Shown piece after piece: positions 1-16,275 of a DNA stretch of 64,000 nt. Positions within the stretch are counted from its first letter, which is position 1, and each line of letters opens with the position of its first letter. The notes beneath the pieces are model-generated. The model saw only the letters and a program-made list of their open reading frames with translations. It did no database searches and had not been told where the DNA came from. Position numbers and translations under genes: made by a program. The stretch is from assembly GCF_001011035.1 (NCBI RefSeq), contig NZ_CP011492.1, positions 1,054,001 to 1,118,000 of the forward strand, read 5' to 3'. The DNA is from Streptomyces sp. CNQ-509. GTDB lineage: Bacteria; Actinomycetota; Actinomycetes; Streptomycetales; Streptomycetaceae.

Positions 1-1129
1 GGCCCCGTTCGTGGGCCTGCGCCATCATGCGGTCGCCCACCCACTTGGTCTGCCGGTATCCGCCGACCACACCCTCGGGGCCGGTCGCCGCATCCTCCGG
101 CCAGCGGTGCTCGCCGGGGCGGCCCGGATACACCGCGAGGGAGGAGATGTAGTGCACCGGCTTGATCAGGTGCCGGGCGGCGAGCCGCAGTACCTCCTGG
201 GTGCCTAGCACGTTGACCGGCTTGAGCCGCCGGTACGGCAGCGCGTAGCTGGACCATGCGCCGTTGTGGACGATCATCTGCACGTCGCGGGCGAGGCGCC
301 GGTATGTACCGTGGTCGAGGCCGAAGTACGGCCGGGCGAGGTCGCCGGGCACCCCGGTGAACCGGCTCTCGTCGCCGTCGCGCCACACCCCGTACCGCTC
401 CATCGCCGTCCGGACCCGCCCCGCCGCTTGCCGCGGCGTGTCCGCGCGCACCAGGACGTACAGGTGGGCGCCGGACCGGTCGAGCAGCTCCCGCATCAGG
501 AACGCCCCGGTGTAACCGGTTCCGCCGGTGAGCAGGACTGTGGTGTACGGCGCCGGGGCCGGTGGGGCGGCGTCGTCCGCCGGGGCGATGTCGGCGGGCA
601 GGACGGCCTCCGCCGCCAGGTCCGTGCCGGAGATCGACCGCGGGTGCCGGCCGCCGTCCACTGTGGGCGCGGGGCCGTCCTGGGCACCGATGTGGCGGGC
701 GAGACGTCCCAGGGTCGGGTGGTCGAACAGGCTGCGCAGGCTCACCTGGAGCCCGGTCGCCGCGCGCAGCCGGGCCGCCGTCTGGGCCGCTGCGAGGGAG
801 TCGCCGCCGAGTTCGAAGAAGTTGTCCTTCTGGCCGACGCGGCCGACACCGAGCAGATCGGCCCAGATGTCGGCGAGCAGGATCTCCAGGGGCGTCTGCG
901 GCGCGACGTAGGCGGTGCCGGCGCTCTCGCCGTCGGACACCGCGGGCAGCCGGCCGCGGTCTACCTTGCCGTTGGGCAGCTTGGGCAGCTCGGGCAGGAC
1001 GACGAAGCGGGACGGGACCATCGCCTCCGGCAGCTGGTCGGCGGCGAACTCCCGCAGCCGGGTGCGGAAGGCGGCCCAGGCCGTCTGGGCCAGCGGATCG
1101 TTGGCCAGGGGCGGGGTGGGTGCGTTCAC
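1..1129 (-). CDS. NRPS second subunit: A-domain tail, carrier protein, terminal reductase (partial, runs off left edge)
   Basis: GTG at 1129, five bases after the upstream NRPS stop, with GAGGAAG about 12 nt ahead. The first ~60 residues are the end of an adenylation domain only: ...LPEAMVPSRFVVLPELPK then LPNGKVDR (core A10). A carrier domain follows (DNFFELGGDSLAA, about 790-835), with the Ser that takes phosphopantetheine. Then comes a thioester-reductase domain with the Rossmann motif LLTGGTGYTGAFL (about 495-540) and NGAWSSYALPYRRLKPVNVLGT, which would release the chain as aldehyde or alcohol using NAD(P)H. There is no complete A domain here; its front lies in the upstream gene. 376 codons are visible and the C-terminus is outside the window. 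Very sure of family; the product is inferred. Confidence 0.9.
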   Translation of the reverse strand, partial: MNAPTPPLANDPLAQTAWAAFRTRLREFAADQLPEAMVPSRFVVLPELPKLPNGKVDRGRLPAVSDGESAGTAYVAPQTPLEILLADIWADLLGVGRVGQKDNFFELGGDSLAAAQTAARLRAATGLQVSLRSLFDHPTLGRLARHIGAQDGPAPTVDGGRHPRSISGTDLAAEAVLPADIAPADDAAPPAPAPYTTVLLTGGTGYTGAFLMRELLDRSGAHLYVLVRADTPRQAAGRVRTAMERYGVWRDGDESRFTGVPGDLARPYFGLDHGTYRRLARDVQMIVHNGAWSSYALPYRRLKPVNVLGTQEVLRLAARHLIKPVHYISSLAVYPGRPGEHRWPEDAATGPEGVVGGYRQTKWVGDRMMAQAHERG

Positions 1130-1134
1130 GGTCC

Positions 1135-8334
<7,200 letters not shown>

Positions 8335-8427
8335 GTCGATCGTGACTCTTCCCCCGTAGTAATCGCTCTGAGGCTGGCTGACGCGCCTCGGGCCGTTCAA
8401 AGCTGCCAAAAGATCTGCGAATCATCT

Positions 8428-8445
8428 ACTACTTGTTCGAGTAGT
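8428..8445. promoter_or_regulatory. Inverted repeat in the NRPS/LuxR divergent region
   Basis: Perfect 6-bp arms ACTACT and AGTAGT around TGTTCG. It touches the -35 of the regulator promoter and lies about 95 bp upstream of the NRPS start, so it is a candidate operator for the adjacent LuxR-type protein. The role is inferred. Confidence 0.45.
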
Positions 8446-8473
8446 TGACGAGTGCGAGGAGGCTGGGGTAAAT
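8445..8473 (+). promoter_or_regulatory. Candidate promoter of the LuxR-type regulator
   Basis: TTGACG at 8445-8450 and GTAAAT at 8468-8473, separated by 17 bp, about 100 bp before the regulator start. Confidence 0.4.
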
Positions 8474-8575
8474 CGCTGCGACGGATCCGGAATCCGTCCA
8501 GCATCGGGAATCAGGTCCGGAGTTGGCCCTCTGTCAGTTAATGTCGGTCGCCGTACCACGCACCCAGGGGGAGAA

Positions 8576-9805
8576 ATGGAGCTGCACGGCCGTGTCTATG
8601 AACTAAGCGTCATGTATGGACGGTTGCACCGGATGCGGCATGAGCAGAGTGGACTGATTCTGCTCAATGGCCCGAAGGGCTGCGGAAAGACCGTTTTGTT
8701 GGATCGCATTACGGACACTGCGCGGCGGGCCGGCTTCGACGTCGTGAACGGCCGCATGGCGCACCGCAAGAAGTTGCTATTGGCAGCTTCTTTTGGTTTT
8801 CTGGCGTTCTCCAGTCCGGACCAGCCGGACAACCCCGCGTCCGGGCCGGACCTGCTGGAAGAAGCCCTCGGTGCGGAGCTGCCGGCGCACGGTCGGACCG
8901 CGGCCCGGCCCGTGCTCGTCGCCCTGGACGATGTGTCCTGGGGTGATCCCCACGTCCAGGCCGCGCTGCGCGGGCTGCCCGCCGCGTTGCCGACCCGTCC
9001 GGTGCTGTGGCTGTTGTCGGGCACCGGAGGTCCCGCCCCGCATGTGCCGATCCAGCACCCGGACGCGGTCGGCCTCGCTCTCGGTCCGCTGAACGGCCGA
9101 GACGCGCTGCGGATGGCAGCGGAGCGGCTCGGTGGAGCACCAGACGAATTGATACAACGCCTGGTCGCGGCCTGCGGCGGGCATCCCGCGCTGCTGGGGG
9201 CGGTGCTGGATGAACTGGTCGCCGACGGCGGTTGCCGCGTATGCGGCCGGGTTGCCGCCCTGGTGCCGGCAATGCTTCCGCCACGGGTCGTGACCGCTCT
9301 GCTGCGCACGGACCCCCGACTGTCCGGCCCGGCCCGGGACCTCCTCCACGCGGTCGCGGCCAGGAGGCTCCCGCCGCGGATGAGTGAACTGCTGCGCCTC
9401 CCGGCCAGTCAGGCAGTCTCCACGCTGGCTTCCGCGCAGGAGGCGACGGAGGCCGGCGTGCTCGTCCTCGACGGCGACCGACTGCACTTCCGCCACCCCC
9501 TGCTCCAGCAGGCCGCCGAGCTGCTGCACTACGAGCGGCCGGCCGCACGGGCGGGCGAACTGCTGAGCCCCACCGAGGAGGCCGTCACGCGGCTCGTCGC
9601 CGCAGGCCTAACGAACCGTCAGATAGCGTCCCGAATCAATCTGTCACCGCACACCGTCAACTTCCACCTCCGGAAGATCTTCCAGAAGCTCGGCGTCTCC
9701 TCGCGCGTCGAACTGGTGGGGGCCCGTCTCCACCTGCTAGACCCCGCGTCCGACGCCGGCCACCCACCCCCCGCCCCCGAGAGCAGGCCCGCGCATGCAG
9801 GATGA
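8576..9805 (+). CDS. LuxR-family regulator with P-loop ATPase domain (short LAL type)
   Basis: 409 residues. The N-terminus has a Walker A motif (LNGPKGCGKTVLL, residues ~28-40) and a Walker B-like strand (PVLVALDDVSWGD, ~112-124). The C-terminus has a LuxR helix-turn-helix: LSPTEEAVTRLVAAGLTNRQ and SPHTVNFHLRKIFQKLGV (~325-375). Full LAL regulators are near 900 residues; this one lacks the long middle TPR-like part. ATG 8576 follows GGGGGAGAA. It is divergent from the NRPS and overlaps the exporter by 11 bp, so it is likely the cluster-specific activator. Confidence 0.88.
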   Translation: MELHGRVYELSVMYGRLHRMRHEQSGLILLNGPKGCGKTVLLDRITDTARRAGFDVVNGRMAHRKKLLLAASFGFLAFSSPDQPDNPASGPDLLEEALGAELPAHGRTAARPVLVALDDVSWGDPHVQAALRGLPAALPTRPVLWLLSGTGGPAPHVPIQHPDAVGLALGPLNGRDALRMAAERLGGAPDELIQRLVAACGGHPALLGAVLDELVADGGCRVCGRVAALVPAMLPPRVVTALLRTDPRLSGPARDLLHAVAARRLPPRMSELLRLPASQAVSTLASAQEATEAGVLVLDGDRLHFRHPLLQQAAELLHYERPAARAGELLSPTEEAVTRLVAAGLTNRQIASRINLSPHTVNFHLRKIFQKLGVSSRVELVGARLHLLDPASDAGHPPPAPESRPAHAG

Positions 9806-11294
9806 CAAGACAGTCGCCGTAACCGACCGGGGCAAGACGGCGGACCCCCCCGCGGGCGGCAGTGACGGCCCGCCGCCGCTGCCGCCCGCCCAGGTCAGGG
9901 CAATGATCCTGGTCGCGATGGCTGCCACGTTCATGGCGATGATGGACTCCTACATCGTCAACGTTGCCATCCCGTCCATCCGCTCGGACCTCGGCGCCTC
10001 GGTCTCCGCCGCCGAGATGACCGTCGGCGGCTACATCCTGGTCTACGGGCTGTTCCTGGTCACTGGCGGCCGCCTCGGCGACATCGTGGGCTACAAGCGG
10101 ATGTTCCTCGCCGGCCTCGGGCTGTTCACCGTCGCCTCGCTGTGCTGCGGCGTCGCGCCCAGCCCCGAGACCCTCATAGCGTTCCGCTGCTTCCAGGGCT
10201 TCGCGGCGGCCCTGTTCTTCCCTCAGATCCTCTCCATCATCCAGACCTCCTTCGAGGGGGCCCGGCGCGACCGGGCCCTCGCCTTGTTCGGCGCTACCAT
10301 TGGGCTGGCCGCGATCACCGGCCAGTTGATCGGCGGCGTCCTGGTCCACCTCGACCTCTTCGGCTGGGGCTGGCGGCCGATTTTCCTGGTCAACCTGCCG
10401 CTCGGCCTGGCCGCCATCGCCGGTGCCGCGCTGACCATGCCCGGCGTCCGCAGCCCTCAGCGGCCCCGGCTGGACCTGCCGGGCGTCGGCCTGCTCACGC
10501 TGGCCCTGCTGCTGCTCTCCTTCCCGCTGGCTGAGGGCCGTACGGCCGGCTGGCCCCTGTGGAGCTACGCGATGCTGGTGGCGTCCGTGCCGTGCTTCGT
10601 CGCGTTCGGCTGGTGGCAGCGCCGGCTGTCCGACGGCGGCGGCCAGCCCTTGATCAGCCCGCCCCTGCTGCGGCTGCGCGCGTACCGCTCCGGCAACGCG
10701 CTGTTCTTCGCGTTCTTCGCCTGCAACGCCGGGCTGTTCTTCGTCCTCGCCGTACAGTTGCAGAGTGGACTCGGCTACTCGGCCCTGGAGTCCGGCCTGC
10801 TGTTCGCCCCGCTGGGCATCGCGTTCACAGCCACCTCCATGGCCTTGCCCAGGATCATGCCGCGGCTCGGTCTGCACGTCCTGACCGCCGGATACGGCCT
10901 CAACGCACTCGGCTACCTGCTCCTGCTCCTCACCACGCTGGCCGTCGGCGACTCGCTGTCGGGCCCGATCCTGATCCCCGCCCTCGTCATCATCGGGGTG
11001 GGACAGGGCCTGGGCGTCAGCCCGCTGCTCGGCGCCGCGCTCACCGGCGTACCGCCGCAGGAGGCCGGCAGTGCGGCGGGCGTGCTGGAGACCGTGGGCC
11101 AGCTCGGCATGTCCCTCGGCATCACCCTGGTGGGCCTGGTCTACTTCAGCACCCTCGGCGACGGGATGTCGCAGCACGAGTACGTGCACGCGTTCACCGT
11201 GACGCTGGTGCTCAATCTGGCGCTGTCCCTGCTCGCCCTGGCGTTCGTGCCCCCGCTGCGCAAGACCGCGGCCGCAGCCCAGGCGGCCCACTGA
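9795..11294 (+). CDS. MFS exporter, DHA2 (14-helix) family
   Basis: 499 residues, mostly hydrophobic. It has the DHA2 signatures MMDSYIVNVAIPSIRSDLG in helix 1 and GGRLGDIVGYKRMFL (motif A) after helix 2. It starts inside the 3' end of the regulator gene (11-bp overlap), so it is translationally coupled. Best guess is export of the neighbouring NRPS product or self-protection. Substrate is not readable from sequence. Confidence 0.92.
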   Translation: MQDDKTVAVTDRGKTADPPAGGSDGPPPLPPAQVRAMILVAMAATFMAMMDSYIVNVAIPSIRSDLGASVSAAEMTVGGYILVYGLFLVTGGRLGDIVGYKRMFLAGLGLFTVASLCCGVAPSPETLIAFRCFQGFAAALFFPQILSIIQTSFEGARRDRALALFGATIGLAAITGQLIGGVLVHLDLFGWGWRPIFLVNLPLGLAAIAGAALTMPGVRSPQRPRLDLPGVGLLTLALLLLSFPLAEGRTAGWPLWSYAMLVASVPCFVAFGWWQRRLSDGGGQPLISPPLLRLRAYRSGNALFFAFFACNAGLFFVLAVQLQSGLGYSALESGLLFAPLGIAFTATSMALPRIMPRLGLHVLTAGYGLNALGYLLLLLTTLAVGDSLSGPILIPALVIIGVGQGLGVSPLLGAALTGVPPQEAGSAAGVLETVGQLGMSLGITLVGLVYFSTLGDGMSQHEYVHAFTVTLVLNLALSLLALAFVPPLRKTAAAAQAAH

Positions 11295-11345
11295 GCCGCC
11301 GTGTCCCGCCGCCGACTCGTCGACCGCTTCTCCGGGGAAGGAAGT

Positions 11346-11434
11346 AAGGAATCCTGTCGAGGGTCTGATCGGCGAGCTCAGAATCCTGGCGGCGCATCGC
11401 CACCCGCTACAACAAGACCCTCGACGGTTCCTTT
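11346..11434. repeat. Inverted repeat around a transposase remnant
   Basis: Arms 11346-11366 and 11415-11434 match over about 20 bp with small gaps. The core GTCGAGGGTCT/AGACCCTCGAC is perfect. It could be a relic of an insertion-sequence end, or act as a terminator for the exporter gene. Confidence 0.45.
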
Positions 11435-11439
11435 ACTCC
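11387..11439 (+). mobile_element. Fragment of an IS5-type transposase C-terminus
   Basis: The plus strand reads WRRIATRYNKTLDGSFT, close to the conserved RRIATRYDK tail of IS5-family DDE transposases. Only about 17 codons remain and no start or catalytic region is visible. Low certainty because it is short. Confidence 0.4.
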
Positions 11440-11993
11440 GCCGGTGACCAGGGAGCGGAGCGCACGTGCGCGATGCTGCGGCGGTCACGGCCCTCCGGAG
11501 GCCCGCCGGCCGCCTTGCCCACGGCGACTATGGAGACGATCACCCAACCCGGATTCGGGTCAAGCTCCTTGGTGAGCCCTTCCAGGTCGAAGGCCCGGAA
11601 CTGGTGCGCAGCCAGCCCCATGGCCTGGGCCTGAACAGTCATGTGGGCGACGGCCTGGCCGAGGTCGTAGTCCGCGAACTCGGAGTAGAGCAGCTGCGTG
11701 TCATCCACGTACCGGCGTGCAAGCGTGACGACGAGCAGGCCCGCATCCGTCGCCCAGCGGGCCGAGCTCGGCGCAAGGTGAGGGAGCACCCGGTCGTGCT
11801 CCGGCTCACGCGGCCTGCCGGTGAAGAAGGCCCACGGCTGAGAGTTCCCCGCCGACGGCGCCCACCGTGCGGCTTCCAGCAGCAGCCCGAGGGCTTGGTC
11901 GTCGACAACCGCCGACGGATCGAACCGGTAGGGGCTGAAACGCCCGGCAAGCAGTGGGTGTATGCCGCTGGCGGGTTCCTGGGGATGTTGCAT
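11433..11993 (-). CDS. Nitroreductase-family FMN oxidoreductase
   Basis: 186 residues. AARWAPSAGNSQPWAFFTGR is the FMN-binding N-terminal signature of the nitroreductase fold; YDLGQAVAHMTVQAQAMGLA and GWVIVSIVAVGK are the later conserved segments. It should reduce a nitro, quinone or similar substrate with NAD(P)H; substrate unknown. ATG 11993 was chosen because the open frame upstream of it is transposase sequence. IS relics lie on both sides, which suggests the gene arrived by, or survived, transposition. Confidence 0.8.
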   Translation of the reverse strand: MQHPQEPASGIHPLLAGRFSPYRFDPSAVVDDQALGLLLEAARWAPSAGNSQPWAFFTGRPREPEHDRVLPHLAPSSARWATDAGLLVVTLARRYVDDTQLLYSEFADYDLGQAVAHMTVQAQAMGLAAHQFRAFDLEGLTKELDPNPGWVIVSIVAVGKAAGGPPEGRDRRSIAHVRSAPWSPAE

Positions 11994-12180
11994 GGTGTAT
12001 TGGCCTGGGAGGTTGTGAACGCGGCTGATGGGAGGTTTGTCGCCGAGTGCGGTTGGCTGCGGTGGCGGTTGTAGGTGTGCAGCCATTTTGGCAGTACTCG
12101 GCGGCGTTCGGTCTCGGTTCGGTGGGTGGGTGTGCAGGCCCATTCGTCGAGCAGGGTGCGGTGGCCCTCGGGGAGTATCG
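11994..12180 (-). mobile_element. Remnant of an IS481-family transposase C-terminus
   Basis: One minus frame reads RTLLDEWACTPTHRTE then LPKWLHTYNRHR; after a frameshift the next frame reads PTALGDKPPISRVHNLPGQY. Together these are the C-terminal end of an IS481 integrase-type transposase, whose usual tail is ...HTALGGxPPISRVNNLxGQY. The normal stop is missing and the frame runs straight into the nitroreductase. The 5' part is absent. Confidence 0.7.
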
Positions 12181-12262
12181 GAACGGAGAACAGCGGTAGC
12201 GAAATGATCTCGGTTCCGGTTTGGTGGCGTTCCCGCGGTTGCGTGCAGGGCGCCCGTGGCAG

Positions 12263-13573
12263 TCAGCGGGTGTGGATCGTCACGTCCAGGCGGTCCTCCG
12301 TCCTCGGGAGACTGGTGAAGTAGTCGTAGTTGCCGCCCTGGTCACCGTGGCAGCTTTCGGCGCCGCCCTTGTGTATGCCGTAGGCGATCCGCTTGCCACC
12401 GCTCGGCCGGTACCACCCGCCGCCGCTGTCACCCGGGCAGGCGTCGTGGCCCACGACGCGTATGTAGCCGTTGCCGACGACGCCGTCGATCGTGCCGCAG
12501 TCGCTGCCGTTCTCCGGGTTGTGCTGGGCGGACAGGCACACGATCTGCCCGTTCTGGATGCCGGACTCGCTCGTCAGCCGGCCGGTCACCGGGTCCGGAT
12601 CGTCGTGGTCGCCGGGATTGTAGAGCCAGCCCAGCGGCGAACTCAGCCAGTGGGTGTTCTCCACCCGGGCCCTGGCCACGTCGGTCCCGGAGTCATTGTC
12701 GAAGACCACCCGGTCGAAGTTCCCGATCGTCCAGTTGCTGTGCTTGAGCCGCTCACCCTTCTCGCCGCAGTGACCCGCGGTGATCGCGAACTTCCGCTTC
12801 GGGTGATCGTTCTCGTAGGCCGTGAAACCCAGCGAGCAACCCACGTCGGGACTCTTCACCGAGATGCCGCCGCGCAGCGGCTTGCTGCAGTCGGCCCGCG
12901 AATTGCAGACCTCGTCGACGATCGGAAGCCCTGACGGATCGGTGGTGCTGCGCGGCCTGATCTGAAAGGTGTCCGGCACCGCCATGGTCTCGTTGCGTGC
13001 GGCCTTGAGATCGGCGGGTGCCAGGCCGGCCACCACCCGGTTCGCCTCCACGTCCACGGCCGCGTCGCCCTTGGCGGCCCCGCCCAGCGCGCGGTGCTCA
13101 CCGGCGCGCGCCTGCTCGGCCTCGGCGGTGAGCCGCGCGTAGCTGTAATCCACCTGGTGCACCTCTGCCTTGACGCCGCTGTCCACGGCGAGCGCGGCGA
13201 AGCGGTCGGCCGCCTCGGCTGTGGTCGCCTGCAGGTGCTGGGTGTCGGTCGCCCCGTCGTACCAGGAGCCTCCGAACGTACCGGCATTGTCCTTGGCCAG
13301 TCGGGTGATGAGGGCGACCCGCCCGTCCTCGGCCTGGATGCGACGCCATGCCTCCTCGTCGCTCACCCCGGGGAATCTCTCCTGGAACGCCCGGACGGCA
13401 CCGGGATTTCCTGCGGCGGCCGGGCTCTCGGCGGCGCCCGCCCCGGTGATGTCACCGCTGCCGGCCTCCCAGATGACCGCACTGGCCGGTGTCAGGTAGA
13501 ACATGGCTCCGGCGGACGCCACGCCCGCCACCAGTGCGAGCGTCGTCCGCCGTCTGCCCCGTCCCTTAGCCAT
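12263..13573 (-). CDS. Secreted S1-family serine protease with propeptide
   Basis: 436 residues. A signal peptide (RRRTTLALVAGVASAGAMF...) is followed by a propeptide segment (VALITRLAKDNAGTFGGSWY) like those of alpha-lytic/streptogrisin-type proteases. The catalytic triad is visible: His in FAITAGHCG, Asp in DNDSGTDVARARVE, Ser in CPGDSGGGWYR. Paired cysteines flank the active site. ATG 13573 follows GAGGGGGCACT. It lies 123 bp downstream of a second protease gene on the same strand and may be co-transcribed. The export route looks like Sec. Confidence 0.88.
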   Translation of the reverse strand: MAKGRGRRRTTLALVAGVASAGAMFYLTPASAVIWEAGSGDITGAGAAESPAAAGNPGAVRAFQERFPGVSDEEAWRRIQAEDGRVALITRLAKDNAGTFGGSWYDGATDTQHLQATTAEAADRFAALAVDSGVKAEVHQVDYSYARLTAEAEQARAGEHRALGGAAKGDAAVDVEANRVVAGLAPADLKAARNETMAVPDTFQIRPRSTTDPSGLPIVDEVCNSRADCSKPLRGGISVKSPDVGCSLGFTAYENDHPKRKFAITAGHCGEKGERLKHSNWTIGNFDRVVFDNDSGTDVARARVENTHWLSSPLGWLYNPGDHDDPDPVTGRLTSESGIQNGQIVCLSAQHNPENGSDCGTIDGVVGNGYIRVVGHDACPGDSGGGWYRPSGGKRIAYGIHKGGAESCHGDQGGNYDYFTSLPRTEDRLDVTIHTR

Positions 13574-13695
13574 AGTGCCCCCTCGCTTTTTCTATTTCTT
13601 CTGCCGGTACGGACGGAGAACACGGCTGGTCCTGCCGCATATCGAGCGGGACCGGCGCCGGGGGCCGTCCCCGGACATGGACGTGCGGCCGACGA

Positions 13696-14508
13696 TCAGG
13701 TGTGGCTGTCGATCCACTTCTGGTACTCCGGCACGGCCACCCCCACGTCGGGATCGGTGGCGCACTCTCCGTCGCCCAGGCCGCGACTGACCACGCCGAC
13801 GAGTTCCCAGCGGCCACCGGTCTTCTGCAGCCCGGGTGACCCGGAATCGCCGCTGCACAGGCCGGCCTCTGGCTCCGGGCTGTTGCAGAAGTCGCCCTCG
13901 GCGATGTCCCACTCCGTGCCGCCCATGCAGTCGGAGTCCGCCGTCACGGTGGTGTCGAGCTGGTTGAGGTAGCGGGGCGAGATCTCGTTGCCGAAGTACG
14001 GGTCCCCCCAGCCGTACCAGCGCAGGGCGCTTCCGGGCGCGCCCACCTCGTTCGCGATCCGGACCGGCTCCTGGTCCACCGGCCGGGCGAGTTTGAGCAG
14101 CGCGAGGTCCCCCTTCTGCAGCTCGGACCCGCTGAACCAGTCGCGGTGAACCTCGATCTCGTCGACGCCCACGAAAGTGCCACCGCTGAGCCGGTCGTTG
14201 GACCCGACCCTGGCGTGGAAGTTCTCGGGCGCGGTGACGGCGCCGGTGTCGCGGTCACTGACGCAGTGGGCGGCGGTGAGCACGTACCGCTCATCTATGA
14301 GGGAGCCGCCACAGCGGAAGGTGAACTCGCCGCTGTCCCGCAGCATCTCGATCGCCGTGATGAACGGCACGGGCCCGGTGGCCTCGGTGCCCCCGACGAT
14401 CGCGCCGGCGGTCCCGTGGAAGGCGGCCAGCAGTCCGACGGAGAGCGCGGCCGAGGCCCCGCCCCGTATCCGTGCCCGCCGGCCTCGTACGGGAGATACC
14501 TGGCTCAT
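13696..14508 (-). CDS. Secreted trypsin-like serine protease (S1A)
   Basis: 270 residues. A signal peptide ends near ...AFHGTAGA, and the mature form begins IVGGTEA, the classic trypsin N-terminus. Triad: His in LTAAHCVSD, Asp in GDLALLKLARP, Ser in LCSGDSGSPG (GDSGS rather than GDSGG). Six or more cysteines suit trypsin disulfides. ATG 14508 follows GAGGGA at 6 nt. The promoter carries three SARP-type heptamers (14561-14589) with a CACGCT -10 nine bases later, so control by a SARP regulator is likely. Confidence 0.9.
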   Translation of the reverse strand: MSQVSPVRGRRARIRGGASAALSVGLLAAFHGTAGAIVGGTEATGPVPFITAIEMLRDSGEFTFRCGGSLIDERYVLTAAHCVSDRDTGAVTAPENFHARVGSNDRLSGGTFVGVDEIEVHRDWFSGSELQKGDLALLKLARPVDQEPVRIANEVGAPGSALRWYGWGDPYFGNEISPRYLNQLDTTVTADSDCMGGTEWDIAEGDFCNSPEPEAGLCSGDSGSPGLQKTGGRWELVGVVSRGLGDGECATDPDVGVAVPEYQKWIDSHT

Positions 14509-14560
14509 ATGGATTCCCTCGTGTGGCTTGGCTGTGAGTGTGTGCAGCGTGCCGCACCCA

Positions 14561-14589
14561 CCTGGTGTGGCACCTTGAAGAAACCTGAC
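14561..14589 (-). promoter_or_regulatory. SARP-type operator of the trypsin-like protease
   Basis: On the minus strand: GTCAGGT, 4 bp, TCAAGGT, 4 bp, CACCAGG, then 9 bp to CACGCT. The 11-bp period and the distance to the -10 box match known SARP promoters. Three similar sites lie at 17974, 18126 and 18383. Confidence 0.6.
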
Positions 14590-14795
14590 CAACCCGTCCG
14601 GCTGAACAACGGCGGGCGGAAGATCCTCCGGAGCCTCGACAGCGACAGCACCCGATCTGCGTCACGGCCGTTGTCGAGGATCACCAGCACCCGCGCCGAC
14701 CGGTCAGCAGGCTGCGGAACAGCCCTGCACGCGTCTGTGCCCCCAGCGCAGTGCCAACGCGGTCCTCCCCACCCCGGCCACGGGTTAGCCGTGGG
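14590..14795 (-). pseudogene. Relic of an AfsR-type NB-ARC ATPase domain
   Basis: One minus frame gives VAGVGRTALALRWGHR, the NB-ARC P-loop of AfsR-like SARPs with Lys changed to Arg. After a frame change comes AGLFRSLLTGRR, and after another RVLVILDNGRDADRV, the Walker B part. About 80 residues that normally separate them are missing. A stop precedes the P-loop. This is a decayed fragment, not a gene. Confidence 0.65.
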
Positions 14796-14988
14796 CGGCT
14801 TGTCGTTTCGCCGTGCGGTGTGCCGCGGTGTCTTCGGGGGAGGCCGTCCATGGCCCGGCGGGCGAAGGCCAGGAGATCCCGGGCTTTCCCGCCCGTGATC
14901 GGCCTGCGCGAGTTGCTCCAGCGCCTCAGCGCAGGCCGACGGGAGCGGCGGCGGTGGAGTTCGACACGGGGTGATCTGCGCGTCGTCG
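14796..14988. other. Gap without a recognisable gene
   Basis: The minus strand is open (GGKARDLLAFARRAMDG...) but I recognise nothing in it. It may be further decayed material between the AfsR relic and the MFS remnant. Confidence 0.3.
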
Positions 14989-16275
14989 TCAGCTTGCGGC
15001 CGGTGTCCTGGCGTCCGCAGAGCCGTGCTCCGGGGCGTAGAGCTGATCCGTCGCCGCAGCCGGGGGGTGAGCGTCGGCGCCCGGCACGTCGTTCACCGAG
15101 ACCCGGCCTCCGGGCAGGACCAGGGCGACCAGCGCGGCCAGTACGTAGAGTCCGATCACGGTGAGCAGGCCGCCGATGGCCGCGTCGGTCGGTGGCTTGC
15201 CTCCCTCGAGCATGGCGAAGTAGACGGTCGCGACGATCGCGATGCCGGTGGCGACACCGACCTGGATGGAGGTGTTCATCATCGAAGAGGCCGCACCCGA
15301 GGCCGTCTTCGGGATCTTGGCAAGCACGATGGTCATGAGCGTGCCGGCGACCATCGCCAGGCCCAGACCCGCCACGACCATGCCGGGTGCCAGGTGCCAC
15401 CACTCCAGCGAGCCGGCGTAGCGGTCCACGGCCGCTGCGGTGAGCGCCATGCCGACGGTGATCACAGTGCAGCCGAGCAGCACCACCAGCCGGCCGAGGG
15501 CCATCAGCTTCGGCGCCACGGCCGAACCGATGCCGACGCCGGCGGTGAACGTTGCCAGGGCGACCGCTGTACGCAGCGGGGAGTACCCCTCGCCCTGCTG
15601 GAGATGGACGGTGAGCACGAGTTGGTAGGCCATGCCGGAGAAGAACAGCACGGCCACCAGGAGTCCGCCGACCGCGCCACGGTGCCGGAACAACTCGGGG
15701 TCGATGACCGGCGAGCCACCACGCCGCTTGACCCGGCCCTCGTAGCGGACGAACAGCCACAGCACCGGCGGCGACGCAGCCATCAGGACGAAGACCCACC
15801 ACGGCCAGTCCAGCTCCCGCCCCTGCACCAGGGGGAACAGCAGCAAGAGCAGGCCAAGGGTCGCGATCAGGCTGCCGGGCACCTCGACGCTCTCACGCTG
15901 CGCACCGTGCGACTCACGGGTCAGGAACGCCGCCGCCACGAAGGCGGCGATTCCCAGCGGCACGTGGATGAAGAAGACGGGCCGCCAGTCCAGGCCGAAC
16001 AGGTCGGCCTCCAGAAGCACCCCGCCGAGTACCGGGCCGCCGATGCCGCCGACGGCGAAGGTCATCCCGTAGACCGACATGGCCTTCGGCTGCTCCGCCC
16101 GCGGAAAGTCGCCCTGCAGCATGGCCAGCACCTGGGGCACCATCATCGCGGCCGCGGCACCCTGGAAGACGCGTGAGGCGATGAGCATCTCGGGGTTCAC
16201 GGACAGGCCCGCGAGGGTGGAGGTGACCACGAAGCCGGCCAGTCCGGTCAGGAGCCGCCGCCTGCCGAACCGGGG
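14989..16275 (-). pseudogene. MFS (DHA2) transporter missing its first two helices
   Basis: The minus frame is open from 16275, right after an in-frame TAG (16278-16276). It begins PRFGRRRLLTGLAGF, which is the middle of MFS motif A. A usable GTG is at 16230 (413 residues), but helices 1-2, including the DHA2 helix-1 signature, are absent. The rest is intact to the C-terminus (RVFQGAAAAMMVPQ, GGIGGPVLGGVLL). A normal member has about 480-500 residues. On the opposite strand at the break, GYTLAFAA is encoded, which resembles the missing helix 2, suggesting an inversion. Probably non-functional. Confidence 0.7.

Noticed and set aside
9657..11291. 544-codon minus frame opposite the exporter
   Set aside because: Gln/Glu/Gly-rich antisense of a clear DHA2 transporter; no start signal.
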